A program made the translations under genes and the position numbers. Below are positions 10,780-22,330 of a stretch of DNA of 64,000 bases, piece after piece (the first letter of the stretch is position 1; every line of letters starts with the position of its first letter). Origin of the DNA: Posidonia oceanica (taxonomy: Eukaryota > Streptophyta > Magnoliopsida > Alismatales > Posidoniaceae). The stretch covers positions 100,520,501 to 100,584,500 of the forward strand of contig JAZBRS010000020.1 in the NCBI GenBank assembly GCA_037176725.1, read 5' to 3'. Under the pieces are notes generated by a model that saw only the letters and a list, made by a program, of their open reading frames with translations, had not been told where the DNA came from and searched no databases.

Positions 10780-11205
10780 AAACCCTAAACTCTCACAAAA
10801 CCTAGCAAAATCTAAACCCTAAACCCTAGGATTCAAACCCTCACAAAACCATCAAAACCCTAAGCCCTAGAAAACCCTAGAAAATCCTAAACCTCCAAAA
10901 CCCTAAACCCTCACAAAACCCTCAAAACCATAAGCCCTAGAAAACCCTAGAAAATCCTAAACCTCCAAAACCCTAAACCCTAGAAAACCCTCAAAACCCT
11001 AAGCCCTAGAAAACCCTAGAAAATCCTAAACCTCCAAAACCGTAAACCCTAGAAAACCCTCAAAACCCTAAGCTTTAGAAAACCCTCAAAACCCTAAACC
11101 CTAGAAAACTAGAAAACCCTAAATCCTAAACCCTAGAAAACCCTCAAAATCCTAAGTCCAAAACCCAAAACCTTAAACACTAGAAAACCTTCAAAACCTT
11201 AGAAA
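10780..11205 (+). repeat. Telomere-like AAACCCTA repeats in U3
   Basis: Many degenerate copies of AAACCCTA and AAAACCCTC(A) occur, including short runs of AAACCCTAAACCCTA. They resemble the plant telomere unit but are irregular and interspersed with CCTAGAAAACCCT. Other LTRs have the same at 42100-42345, 54905-55075 (minus), 61660-61740 (minus) and 62385-62470. Confidence 0.7.
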
Positions 11206-11261
11206 CCCACTAGGTTAACTTAGCATCAAACCCACTCACAAAATCCCCCACAAGCCCAAGC

Positions 11262-11420
11262 CCATCTTCCTTCCTCCTTCCCTTCTTTCTTTCTTTCTCC
11301 CTTCCTTTCTTTCTTTCTTTCCTTCTTTTCTTTCTTTCTTTCTTTTCTTTCCAGCCCAAGCCCAACTCCCTTCTCCTCCTCCTTTCCCTTTCTTTTTCTT
11401 TTTTCTTTTTTTCTCCCCTC
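11262..11420 (+). repeat. Polypyrimidine CTTT microsatellite
   Basis: An almost pure C/T stretch rich in CTTT follows the telomere-like array. Lysine- and arginine-rich minus-strand ORFs across it are artefacts. Confidence 0.8.
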
Positions 11421-12354
11421 ATGGCCCGGCCCACAACTTCCTTCTCCTCTCCTTCCATCCCCTTTTTCCTCTTCTTTCCCTCCCTTCCCCTTTCCCTCCT
11501 CTCCACTGAAAACACTAACGACAGCAACCTTTCCCCCTCATATTTCCCTCCACTTTCAAACCTCCACCATGCCTGCCAAGACCCATGCCGACCTCCATCA
11601 GCCCTTGGCCTGCAACCACCATGGCCTGCCTCGACCATGCCCTGCCAGGTTCCCACGACCACCCTCAACTGCCACAGCAACTCATACACCCATAGAAGAC
11701 CCAATTCACCCCAAAGACAAGAGAGGGGGGGTGTTAGACAATTGGAGCATAGAGGCCAATCCAGACCACCATCCCAAGGCTCCCCTGACCTACACACCAA
11801 AACACAGCACTCCCTTTACACAGAGAACCCACCTACAACCCCAAAACCACCCAAACCCCCAGATCTACAGAAGCCCCTCTCTTCTGCAATTCAAACACCC
11901 AGAGCAATCCTCCAGATCTTCCCCAACACCTCCAGATCCTCACGACCTCGAAACCTCCTCAGAACCCCCTGAATTCACCTCCAAAACCCACCTGCAACCT
12001 CCACCTTCCAACAGCACCCACACTGCATAGACCCCTCACCAGTGCACTACTGCCCAATTCACTCCCCTCTCCATCTTCCTCAACCCTCCACCAACCCGGA
12101 GAGAGGTCCCAGCAGCCCAGAGGGAGCTACATTGCTGGAGAAAGCCCAGAAATCCACTGTGCACCCAAAATCTAAAATTGGGTTCAGAGTGAGCAGAACC
12201 AACTTCTGATTGGCTACGCACCTCCGCCGGACCTCCAGCACATCGCGCCGACCTTCCCCAGTAGCTGCAGCTCGCCACAGCACTGCAGCGCCGCTGCGAC
12301 CCTCTGCCAGACTACTTGACCCAACCAAGGTCGGCTGCACGCTCCAGCCGCTCC

Positions 12355-12365
12355 CACAGGTAACT
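12355..12365 (+). other. Splice-donor-like site in 3' LTR of element A
   Basis: CACAG then GTAACT, at the GC-rich to T-rich border, is a better match to a donor than the diverged copy at 588. Confidence 0.45.
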
Positions 12366-12671
12366 GACCTCACTTCTAGCTTAGTTTTAGCCCCCTCTTG
12401 CTTCCTAGATAGCTAGATGAATGTTTAGGGCGTTGGCGCGCGTTTCGAGCTCCGCCGCTACAGTGCCCTCTTCCCTGGCGCCGATCTACAGCTCCGCCGT
12501 GCCCGCCGTGCTCCGGAGCATCGCCGACCCTCTGAACGGTCCTAGACCAACGCCGGACCTCCGCCAGCACAGCCGAGCTCCGCCCGCACTCCGCCGCTGC
12601 TCGTAGAGCCACCTCTTCTTGCTGATCAGCCGCAGCATCGCCGGATGGGTCGGGGGGCACTGTAGATACTG

Positions 12672-13965
12672 TAGCATTTAAGTTAGGTTTTTATTTTTCA
12701 GTTTAATTCATGCATTGCATTTAGGTCCCTAGGTTTAGTTTATTTGCATTCCAGTCCAGAGTTGGTTTAAGTTTCATTTAAATCTGCATTTAAACTTTAT
12801 TGCATTGCATTTAAGTACTATGTTTTATTTTATTTGCATCTAAGTCCTCAGACCATATCAGAAATCATTTAATTCATGTTTTATCTTATTACATTGCATT
12901 TTTAATTCAGTAGTTTATTTTTATTGTGTTTCAATCCTTATACCATATCAGTAATCATTTAAATTCCATTTTTACCTTATTGCATTGCATTTTTAATCCT
13001 GTATTTTGTTTTTATCACATTTCAGTCCTCAGTTTATTTATCATAGCATTTAAATATCATATTTTACCTTATTGCATTGCATTTTCATCCTGTCTTTTAT
13101 TTTATTTGCACATTAGTCCTATTCTGTTGTAGATTTCATTTAAATCATGTCTTAAAACTATATTGCATTGCAGAAAATCCAAAAATATGTTATAATTGCA
13201 TGTAAGTCCTCAGATCATGCATCAGTTATTTAATTTCTATTTGAAAACTATATTGCATTGCAGAAAAACCCAAAAATATGTTATAATTACATATAAGTCC
13301 AATCTGTTGTTAATCAGTTATTTAAATTTCTGTTTTAACTATATTGCATTGCAGAAAAATCCATAAAAATGTTATAATTACATATCAATCCAGTTTGCAT
13401 TTAATCACTCATTTAAATTCTGTTTAAACTATATTGCATTATTGTTTAGTCCAATAACTTGTTTTATTTGCATTTTAGTCCTTTATGCATTTGAATGCCA
13501 TTTAAGTTGCATTTTAAATCATATTGTATTGTAGTAAAATACAATAGTTTGTTTTAATTGTATATCAGTCCAAAAAATGTGAAGATCATTGCATGCTTGC
13601 CTGTTTATCTTGCTTTTGCAATTTAGTCCAATAGGTTATGCTAATTGCATGTAGGTCCTTTTCTTGCATTATTGCATGCACATCTTTTAATCAATGTTGC
13701 ATTCTGCTCATGCTTGCCAATTGCATTGCTGCATTAGTTTCTATCATGCATTTGCCCTGCATTGCACACACTTAGGGACATTTTGCATTTAGGCCCTTGT
13801 AGTTTCCCTTAATTGCACTTATGTCCTAGTTTTGCATTCTTGCATGCATTACATTCCCATATCATTGCATATTGCACTCTTGCATCCTTTTGACCACCCT
13901 TAGCTTCATTGCATGTAGGACACCCTGCATTGCACACACGTAGGGGTAATTTGCACTCAGACAAC
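12672..13965 (+). repeat. T-rich TTGCATTGCATTT array, sister copy
   Basis: This is almost collinear with 900-2290; long stretches are nearly identical, and one unit is missing relative to the 5' LTR. Confidence 0.7.
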
Positions 13966-14257
13966 TTTTTCTGGCCCGTGAGCCATTTGACTTGAAACCT
14001 AAATAACTTTTGATCGGACCGTTGGATCTTCACGATCTAACTAACTAGGTCTTCCTAGTTGAATGATCTTTCATTCTAACCAAAGTTATTCCAAATCAGG
14101 CCTCAGATCCTCAAGATAAGTCCATCTGAATCACTGCATATCATTCATTGCTTTATAACTTGCATTGCACACCTTGTTTTCTCGATCTGTCTTTTCGAGC
14201 ATATAGGTTAGGCTTTATTGCCTTTGCTTTGCTTTCCCTTGCATGCCACAGCCTAGC

Positions 14258-14262
14258 ATTGC
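14258..14262. other. Target site duplication, left (ATTGC)
   Basis: ATTGC directly precedes the LTR start TGTAACGA and is repeated at 25476-25480. The undisturbed site is seen at 2582-2586 in the sister LTR. Confidence 0.95.
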
Positions 14263-17200
14263 TGTAACGACCCGAGTCGCTACCAACAAAACCAAGCCCA
14301 CAAAAATTTAAAACTTAATTAACTATTACAATTATAATAAACTACTGAGCTAAACAACAAATATCAATGCCAGGAATCTATGGTGGACAGCTACGTGACT
14401 CCCACTTTATGCATTATAACTCCAAACCAGCTAATCATCTACACCTGCAAACCACACAAAGCACACGTGAGTGACCTAGAAATCATCACCCAGCACACAC
14501 CTCGCAAAAACCACGCGAGAAACCGACGTAAAACCTCAAATACGGCACAACCAGTAAAACTCCAAAATCTAGGTCCACAACAATCAATATAATTAATAAA
14601 ACACCCTTCCCAAAGCATACAAGCTAAAACCGGGGAAGACAAGCGTTTACAAAAATATTCACAAAGCCACGGCCCACCGGCCCAAAACCTCAAAACCACT
14701 CAAAATCCTCCAACCCCTCAGGTTGGGAAAACACTCGGCCCACTGGCCAAGACAAGGCAGAAATACCTCGCAAAACTAAATCTCAATCAATATAATGGCC
14801 CATCGGCCCAAAGCTCAAACCATAACCAGGTGGGAAAACAACTAGCCTAATACGGCCCAAAACACAAAACACAATATCACGCCATACACAGGCGGAAAGC
14901 AACTAACCCAATTTCGCCCAAAACTCAAATCATAATATCACGCCATACATAGGCAGAAAGCAACTGGCCCAAAATGGCCTAAACAATAGCAAAACTCATA
15001 AAGCCCAAACTCAGGCAAAGCTCAAGGCCTAATACGGTCAGCAACAACCTAAACACAGCCCCACGGACACAAAACCACAACTGATCGTATTACCTGACGC
15101 TAAGCAACCAATCTAGCCTCAAGCAGTAGCCAGGGACTCACCCCTGTAGCTTACTGCACTGCCACGAACACCTGCCCTATGGCGGAGCGTGTCTGACCCG
15201 GCATCTCGTCACTAGAGACGCCTTAAAAGTGATCCCCACCTGGGAAAGCTACTCACCCCAATTGGGCAAGTTGACCTTACTCAGGACAAACCACAGGGCA
15301 CGCCTAATATACGACGACCTCAGCTCAGTGCTCCGAACCACTAGGGGCTCCAAACCCTAGGCTCAGCCAGCACTAGTGTCCCGAACCACTAGAGGCTCCA
15401 ACCCCTAGGCTCAGCTGGCACCCAAAACAAGGCGAGTCCCGGTGCCCGTAACAACTAGGGTATCACGCCTAGCTACGCAGGAGTATCATACCTCCCGAGT
15501 CCGCTGCTACGATACCGCTAGGTATGGCCAGCACCCCGACCCCCAAACCTCAACCCAGGCGAACTGTGCGACACACCAGGAACGCCGTCGCATTCCCAGG
15601 TCCAGCCAACACAACTCCCAGGTTTTCGACCACGGAAAACCTTGGCAAAACCATTTGCAAACCATTCATATTTTCCTCAGAAATCTCTTTGAAAACATTT
15701 ATCAAATATCATGGGCTAAAGCACAATAAGCCCCAAAACCAACCGAGGAAACCACATTGGAAAACAAGCCCGGGAGAGCATCCCAGACCAAAATCGGCTG
15801 ACCGGTACTCCCACCGGTAGATCGAAAATCCCTGATTCAGTGGAACCAAATCCACCGACTAACCGGTCTGCACAGTGATCGGCAGACCGATATCACACCA
15901 GTCATACCAAAAATCCCTGATTCGGTGGAACTAAATCCACCGGCCAATCGATCGAACCCTGAAAATGGCAGACCGATCAATAACGGTCGATCGAAATCAG
16001 GTCCTGGTCTAAATCTGACGGAAAAAGGTGACACTGATATCACATCGGTGTACCGATTTCCCCCAGAAATCGGCAGACAGACCAAAAAGGTCGTGCCGAA
16101 CCAAGACAGAGTAGAAAACTTACAAAACCGACTTTAACCCAAAACACCTGAATCAAACTCCAAAACTAGCGTGCCATATACCGGAATCTTTAGAATTCAA
16201 CAAGGAATGCAACCATACCCTCGATATGGTATTTCGAGGCATGCAACACAAGAAAATGCTGGAAATCCAATAATCAAGCCATTTTCATAAAAACCTCAAA
16301 ACACTATCAAATCCATGCCAAATCAAACGTGCAACACATGCAAACGAGCATCTCAGCTCGAGCAACACAAATATATCACAATCGCCTCAATCCAAGGCCC
16401 AAAACACCGAAATTCACTGGGAAACCACAATATAGCATTTAAGTCACTCGGGCCATATATTCGGCCAAAAAAACCACAATAAATCTCTAAAAATTACCAA
16501 ATCACTAACATAGCATAATATCATGGCAGAGGACATAATTAAATCATAATAAAGCCGTTCTTGAGCCCACAACTCAAGAAACCACTAAAAATCCCCATTT
16601 GAGCTATAAACCAACTCAAGCCAAATAACTTTGCCTAAATGTATATAAATCCCTAAAAGTTGCCAAACTCAATTATATCATACAAAACATGACAAGGGAC
16701 ACATGCAAGGCAATATCTAAATATTTAATCTACTAGGGTGAGATGTGTACCTTGGGATAGAGGGACAACCTCCGTCCACCGACGATCCATACGCACACCG
16801 AGCACGCCGCTCCACCGAGACGACGACCGGAGCTCGCCACACCACCGCCGGCCGCCACCGCACGTCGGCCACCACCAACAGCCGCCAGCCACCACACGGA
16901 GGAGGAAGAAGAAGAAGAGGAAGAGGAGGGGAAGAAAGGGGAAAGGAGGAGGGAGGGAGACGAAGGAGGGGGAGACAGATGGGGAGAGGGGGAGGAGGAG
17001 ATGGAGATGTGCTGGCTAGGGCACGACGCGCGAGGAGGAGGATGCACGCGCGGGGTGGGGAGGAGGGGAGACGTGCATGAGGGGGAGAGGGGAAAGAAGA
17101 GAAGGAAGGGGGAGAGCACGTGAGGGTGAGGGTGGAGGGAAAAGAGAGAGGGGGGAGGGGGAGAGAGAGAGAGAGAGAGGGAGAGAAAGAGAGTGCGAGA

Positions 17201-17402
17201 ACCAGGGACCAGAGCACAATCTGTCCCACCAACCACCACAAGTGGGAGTCCACCACAACAATATAGGTGGAGACCCACACAAACGACAAATGGGACCCAC
17301 AACAACTCAAGTGGGGCTCGCAAGGCCAATAACACCCGATCAAAGCCAAGGAATTCATTATAAAAGCATAATTACAAGGAAAATGAATTCCCGGGTGTTA
17401 CA
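14263..17402 (-). repeat. 3' LTR of the gypsy chromovirus (left copy)
   Basis: 3140 bp. On the plus strand it starts TGTAACGACC and ends GTGTTACA, giving TG...CA ends in element sense. It contains a tandem duplication around 15820-15960 built on AAAATCCCTGATTC and a long purine tract at 16895-17215. Confidence 0.95.
16895..17215 (+). repeat. Long polypurine tract in left gypsy LTR
   Basis: About 320 bp are mostly A and G, with GGAGGAAGAAGAAG and GAGAGAGA runs. The right LTR has the same tract at 24984-25280 with length differences. Serine/proline/leucine-rich and arginine-rich ORFs across it are artefacts. Confidence 0.85.
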
Positions 17403-17436
17403 TCATAAACACGTAAAAAGGATTTCGCCCTCGAAA

Positions 17437-17570
17437 TCAAGGATAAGCGAAAAGGTGCTGGTACCGAGCAAGGATGCCATCCTCACGCTCCCAAGTGGCC
17501 TCTTCTGCTCTATGATGCTACCATCTCATAAGAACAGTGGAATCACCTTATTCCACGACACCTATTCTCT
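17437..17570 (-). pseudogene. Decayed C-terminal chromodomain
   Basis: Downstream of the integrase the minus strand retains a typical chromodomain end: EEATWERED followed by ARYQHLF, read from about 17500 to 17440 and ending with TGA at 17437-17439. It is disconnected from the integrase by TAG (17562-17564), a further in-frame TGA and a frameshift. Chromodomains of this type guide integration to marked chromatin. In this copy it cannot be translated with the integrase. Confidence 0.75.
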
Positions 17571-18821
17571 GCGATCAACAATCTGGATAGCCTCCTCAAC
17601 AAAGGAGAGATCTTCCTGGAGCACCTCTGGCTGAACAAGGATCACTTGTGAAACATCAGCCAGACACTTCCTCAGCATGGAGACATGGAACACGCTGTGT
17701 ACTACCGACAGCTCAAGTGGTAGGGCCAATCTATAGGCAACTTCACCAACTCTCTGTGTGATCTGGTACAGGCCAATATAGCGAGGATTCAGCTTCCCAC
17801 ACTTGCCAAACCTCTTCACGCCCTTGGTCGGTGAAACCTTCAAAAACACAAAGTCTCCCACCAGAAACTCCAACAGTCTCCACCTCTGGTCAGCATAACT
17901 CTTCTGCTGACTCTGTGCAGTTAGAAGCCTTCTGTGGATCAAGTCCACCTTGTCTGCATACTGCTGCACAAACTCTGGACTAAGAAGCTGCCGCTCACCT
18001 ACCTCGTTCCAGCAAACAGGGGATCTGCAAGGCCTACCATACAGAGCCTCGTATGGTGCCAGCCCAATGCTAGAGTGGTAGCTATTGTTGTAAGCAAACT
18101 CAACCAATGGCAGGTGGTCCTCCCAACTTCCTTGCAAATCCAGGGCACAAGCTCTCAACATATCTTCCAGAGTCTGGATAGTCCTCTCTGTCTAATCATC
18201 CAATTGAGGGTGGAAAGTTGTACTGAAACTAAGTACCGTGCCAAAAGCCCCCTGCAGAGTCCTCTAGAACCTTGAGGTGAACCGCGTGTCTCTATCAGAC
18301 ACAATGGATACAGGATCACCATGCAGCCGAACGATCTCCGATACGTACAGTTCTACCAACCGCCATAAAGGAAGATTCACGCGGATAGCAAGAAAATGAG
18401 CTAACTTGGTTAGCTGATCAACGATCACTGACACGGTGTCGTTCTTCCTCGGAGAACGTGGCAACCCAGTCACAAAATCCATAGAGATGTGCTCCCATTT
18501 CCATTCCGGTATACTCAACGGCTGTAGAGTTCCTCTAGGTCTCTGATGCTCTGCCTTGACTAGCTGGCAGGTCACACACCTTACCACATAGTCAGCAACT
18601 GCTCTCTACATGCCAGGCCACCAAAAATTCTACTTCAGATCCCGATACATCTTCGTGGATCTTGGGTGGACGGTGTACTTGGATCTATGAGCTTCATCCA
18701 GTAACCTCTGCCTGGCCTCCTCGTACTGGGGTACAAACAAGCGCTGATCAAACCTCAACTCCCCATGTACGCCAAGAGAAAAGTCCGGCGCTTCCCCAGC
18801 GCGCAACTTCTCAACAGTCAC
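17562..18821 (-). pseudogene. int: Integrase region, gypsy chromovirus
   Basis: DDE integrase that inserts element DNA into the genome. N-terminal HHCC zinc finger: His residues in EAHRSKYTVHP (about 18680-18720) and CVTC near 18567. Catalytic core: Asp in SMDFVTGLPRS, Asp in VSDRDTRF, Glu in LAPYEALYGR. The C-terminal part runs through NPRYIGLYQI and VFHVSMLRKCL. In-frame TAG stops occur at 18630-18632, 18606-18608, 18264-18266, 18192-18194 and 17562-17564, so no functional protein is made. The catalytic residues remain readable, and most stops are single transitions from CAG or TGG. Confidence 0.92.
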
Positions 18822-20551
18822 CTAAAAGAAGGAATTTGTCTGCTGACAAGTAATAATGAACTCCACTAGCTTGGGACAAATAGACAAGCTCGCCATATAG
18901 GCACCGCCTGCTCCTCGATGTAGTCTCTTGAGTCCACAGTCAGCCAGATCCTCCAACATGGTCCACTCCTTGACCATTAGGCTCGCCATGACGTGCGTAC
19001 GCCGACTCAGAGCATCGGCGACCACGTTGGCCTTCTCAGGGTGGTAGGACAAATTGAAATCATAGTCATTGAGATACTCCACCCACCTCCGCTACCGCAT
19101 GTTGAGGTCCTTCTGAGTAAATATATACTTCAGACTCTTGTGATCCGTGTAGACCTCAAACTGCTCCCCATACAAGTAGTGTCGCCAAAGCTTCAGCGCG
19201 AACACCACGGCAGCCATCTCAAGATCATGGGTAGAGTAGTTCTTCTCATGGTCATTCAACTAACGGGAGGCATAAGCCACAACATTGCCATGCTACATCA
19301 GAACACTACCCGAACCCACACCACTGGCATCACTATAAATAGTGAAGCCACCACTACCAGAAGGCAAGGTCAGAACAGGAGCAGAAGTCAGACGAGCCTT
19401 CAACTCATTGAAACTTGCCTCACAACTTTGGTCCCAAATAAATGGAACCCCTTGCTTGGTGAGAGCTGTCAGGGATGAAGCAATGTCAGGGATGAAGCAA
19501 TAGAAGAGAAATCCCTGATAAACCTCCTGTAGTAACCTGCCAACCCCAGGAAACTTCTAATCTCAGACACACTCCTGGGTCTCTGCCAATTGCTAACAGC
19601 CTCAACTTTGGTAGGATCAACTCTGACGTCATCTCCAGAGATAAGGTGGCCAAGGAACATAACCTCCCTCAAGCAGAACTCACACTTGGAGAACTTGGCA
19701 TACAGCTGGTGCTGCCTCAGAACATCCAGCACCGTCCATAGATGTTGGGCATGAGCTGCCTCATCTGAGGAGTAGACCAAGATGTCGTCTACAAAGACCA
19801 CGACAAACTAGTCCAAGAAAGGCCTGAAAATCCGGTTCATCAATTCCATGAATGCAGCAGAGGCATTGGTCAAGCCGAAGGGCATAACCATGAACTCAAA
19901 ATGGCCATACCGCATCCGGAAGGCAGTCTTCTGAATGTCTGAATCATGGATCCTCAACTGGTGATATCCTGATCTCAGATCAATCTTTGAGAAGACGGAG
20001 GCAGACTGCAACTGGTCAAACTGGTATTCCACATGGGACAAGGGATACTTGTTCTTCACTGTAAGCTAATTCAACATCCGGTAGTCTATACACAACCGGA
20101 GTGAACCATCCTTCTTACGAACGAACAAGATAGGCACTCCCCATGGAGACACACTTGGCCTAATAAACCCCTTGTCCAGCAACTCCTGCAGCTGGGCCTT
20201 GAGCTCCTGCAACTTAGCTGGCGCTATCCGATAAGGATTCTTTGCAACAGCACCACTGCCCGGAGTTAGCTCAATAAAGAACTCCACTTCCCTGTGAGGT
20301 GGCATGCCAGGCAAATCATCCGGGAAAACGTTGGGATATTCACACACAACAGATATGTTGTGAACACCCGACTCCAGAGAAGGGGAGGTAACCACACTAG
20401 CAAGGTACCCCACACAACCCCAAGCCAAAGACTTGTAAGCCTTCACAATGGAAATCACAAGCTTAGGCTCACCCTGGCACACACCTTGCACAAAGAAAGC
20501 ACCAGCCCCAGCAGCACCAAAGAAAACCCTCCTACGAGCACAGTCGATCAA
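18822..20551 (-). pseudogene. pol: Reverse transcriptase and RNase H, gypsy chromovirus
   Basis: The RT begins near 20330 and shows [41 protein letters not shown] and the catalytic FVDDILVYS at about 19760-19790. RNase H follows (YSDASGVGSG near 19340, TDHKSLKYI near 19130, [10 protein letters not shown] near 19010). In-frame TAG stops lie at 20066-20068, 19808-19810, 18822-18824 and several places between 19082 and 19469. Order and motifs are standard for Ty3/gypsy. The active-site residues persist, but the frame is closed. Confidence 0.93.
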
Positions 20552-20569
20552 ATCAGAATATTGGCTCAG

Positions 20570-20881
20570 CTAGTCCATGCCCAAGATAACATCATACTCA
20601 TTCATGCCCATGAGAATGAGAGTGGCATCGAACTCTCGGCCATTCAGCTCCAGATCGACAGAAGGCAGATATCTCCATGCCAAACTGTGCTCACCTAGCG
20701 GCGTTACCACCTCCAGGTGGAAAGCTAACCTGGCTGGTACATCATCCAGCTCTACCGTAAAAGACTCGGAGACAAAAGAGAAAGTGCTCCCTGAGTCAAA
20801 CAGAACTTTGGCCATTCGGCCCGCCACAAGATAAGAACCTAAGGCCAAAGCACAACCAACAACATCCCCATTAAACAACAA
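20570..20881 (-). pseudogene. pro: Aspartic protease region, gypsy chromovirus
   Basis: Retropepsin-like domain that would cleave the Gag-Pol polyprotein. The catalytic motif reads VLFDSGSTFSF at about 20770-20810, with a following LPSVDLELNGREFDATLI and the hydrophobic MNEYDVILGMD. A TAG at 20570-20572 separates it from the RT linker, apparently a TGG to TAG change. The DSG triad is intact. Confidence 0.9.
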
Positions 20882-20949
20882 GGTTCATATTACAGGGGGA
20901 AAGAAACAACAACAACCACAACAAAACAACAACAGCAACAATGGGTCAC

Positions 20950-22156
20950 ACCACCCAAAGGAAACTACGGGGACTTACCCTCCACAACATTACCAGAGGA
21001 CCCACAGTCGGGAGCTAAAATAGTAAACACACGCCCCCGGGTCAGCTGCTGTGGCACATTCCTCGCTCGCTTGGGAGGATTCGAGCACATCCTCTGCACA
21101 TGTCCCGATCTCTCGCAGTTGTAGCACACTACCCTGCTCCGATTCGTCACCTGCTGTGCTCGAGGACAGTGCGCTGCAAAGTGACCTGCCTGGCCACATT
21201 GGAAACACTAAGCGCTACCTTGTCCACTCGAAGCAGCCTGACTCGGACCGGTGCTACCAACTCTTGCAAAGCTGTGCCAGGTGCTGGAGGTAGGGCCAAC
21301 ACCACCACCACCTCGAGCAAAACTACGCCGGGCAACAGAACCACCGACAGATCTGTCCTTCTTTCTTTTCCCTGGGCTACTCATGCCACTGGAACTCGGT
21401 GGACTAGAGATAGAAAACCGGGAAGTCAAGGGCAACTTGGCCTTCCCCTTGGAGTGACCACTCACATACTGGTTATACTCCTCTTCAAAGCGGGAAGCCA
21501 TCGGGACAACCTCAGCTACCGTCGCACAGCAGCAGCCCATCACCTTCACCCTCAAGCTAGGTTGAAGGCCTTCCAGAAAATCTCTCCGCCCGCCTTTCCC
21601 CAGAATCAAAGGCCTGGGCGAACCTCTCCAACAGGGCAAAAGAGGCTTCATACTCAGCCACAGACATCTTGCCCTGTTGCAGACTCTGGAACTCTCGGTC
21701 GAATCGGCTCCTCACATGGCTCGGGAAGTATTTCTCATGGAATGCAGCTTCGAAGTCCTTCCACTTGATGTCGACCGTTATAGAATCCGGGAACTTCAGC
21801 CGCCTGGTGGCTCTCCACCACTCATCGACATCGCTGTCGAGCTGAAAGGCAGCCAACCGCACCTAGTGCTCCACCGGGCACGCCAAACTATCCAACAACT
21901 TCTCAATCCTTCGCAGCCATGCCTCGCTCTCCTTAGGAGTACCAGTGCCCTTGAACGCCGGTGGGTGGAGCTTGCTCAATTGGCGAAGCCACGGATCTCC
22001 CTCAGACTCTCTACCAGAGCCACTCTTGCCAAAAGCCTGAGAGATCCCGCGCATCCAGCCTCGCAACTCCGTCCGCACACCCTGCCAACCACTCTCCTCT
22101 CGAGAGCTAGGTTCCTCAGCAGGGGCCTTATCCTTTCGGCGACCATGGCGAGACAT
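20950..22156 (-). pseudogene. gag: Gag of the gypsy chromovirus with two zinc knuckles
   Basis: The likely start is the ATG at 22154-22156 (MSRHGRRKDKAPAEE); the longer upstream extension lacks family character. The gag core includes DEWWRATRRLKF, FEAAFHEKYFP and MSVAEYEASFALLERF (about 21640-21830). Two CX2CX4HX4C knuckles follow in tandem at about 21210-21095 (CFQCGQAGH... and CYNCERSGHVQRMC). A TAG at 21863-21865 and a frameshift near 21600 break the frame. Neighbours: iMet primer site upstream on the right, protease downstream on the left. Confidence 0.9.
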
Positions 22157-22314
22157 GCTGAACCGGGAGAGAAGCAACAAAGACCTGCACCACAGCCAAT
22201 AAGACAAGCAACAATATACGACAAACAACAGGTGCAGACTCAATCATGATATGCAATTTCCTATGGAGTCACTAGACTGACCACTCCTAGGCTAGTGCAA
22301 CCTAGTGAACCTGG

Positions 22315-22326
22315 GCTCTGATACCA
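22315..22326 (-). other. Primer-binding site, initiator tRNA-Met
   Basis: On the minus strand TGGTATCAGAGC lies 4 nt inside the right LTR. This is the classic complement of the plant iMet tRNA 3' end used by many gypsy and copia elements. It fixes the element's orientation. Confidence 0.95.
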
Positions 22327-22330
22327 AACC

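Noticed and set aside
11210..11800. Lys/Arg/Glu-rich minus-strand ORF
   Set aside because: It is the translation of the CTTT microsatellite in the LTR of element A.
16717..17358. Long minus-strand ORF rich in Ser, Pro and Leu
   Set aside because: It reads through the purine/pyrimidine tract of the gypsy LTR; low complexity, repeated in the other LTR (24803-25431) and with no domain.
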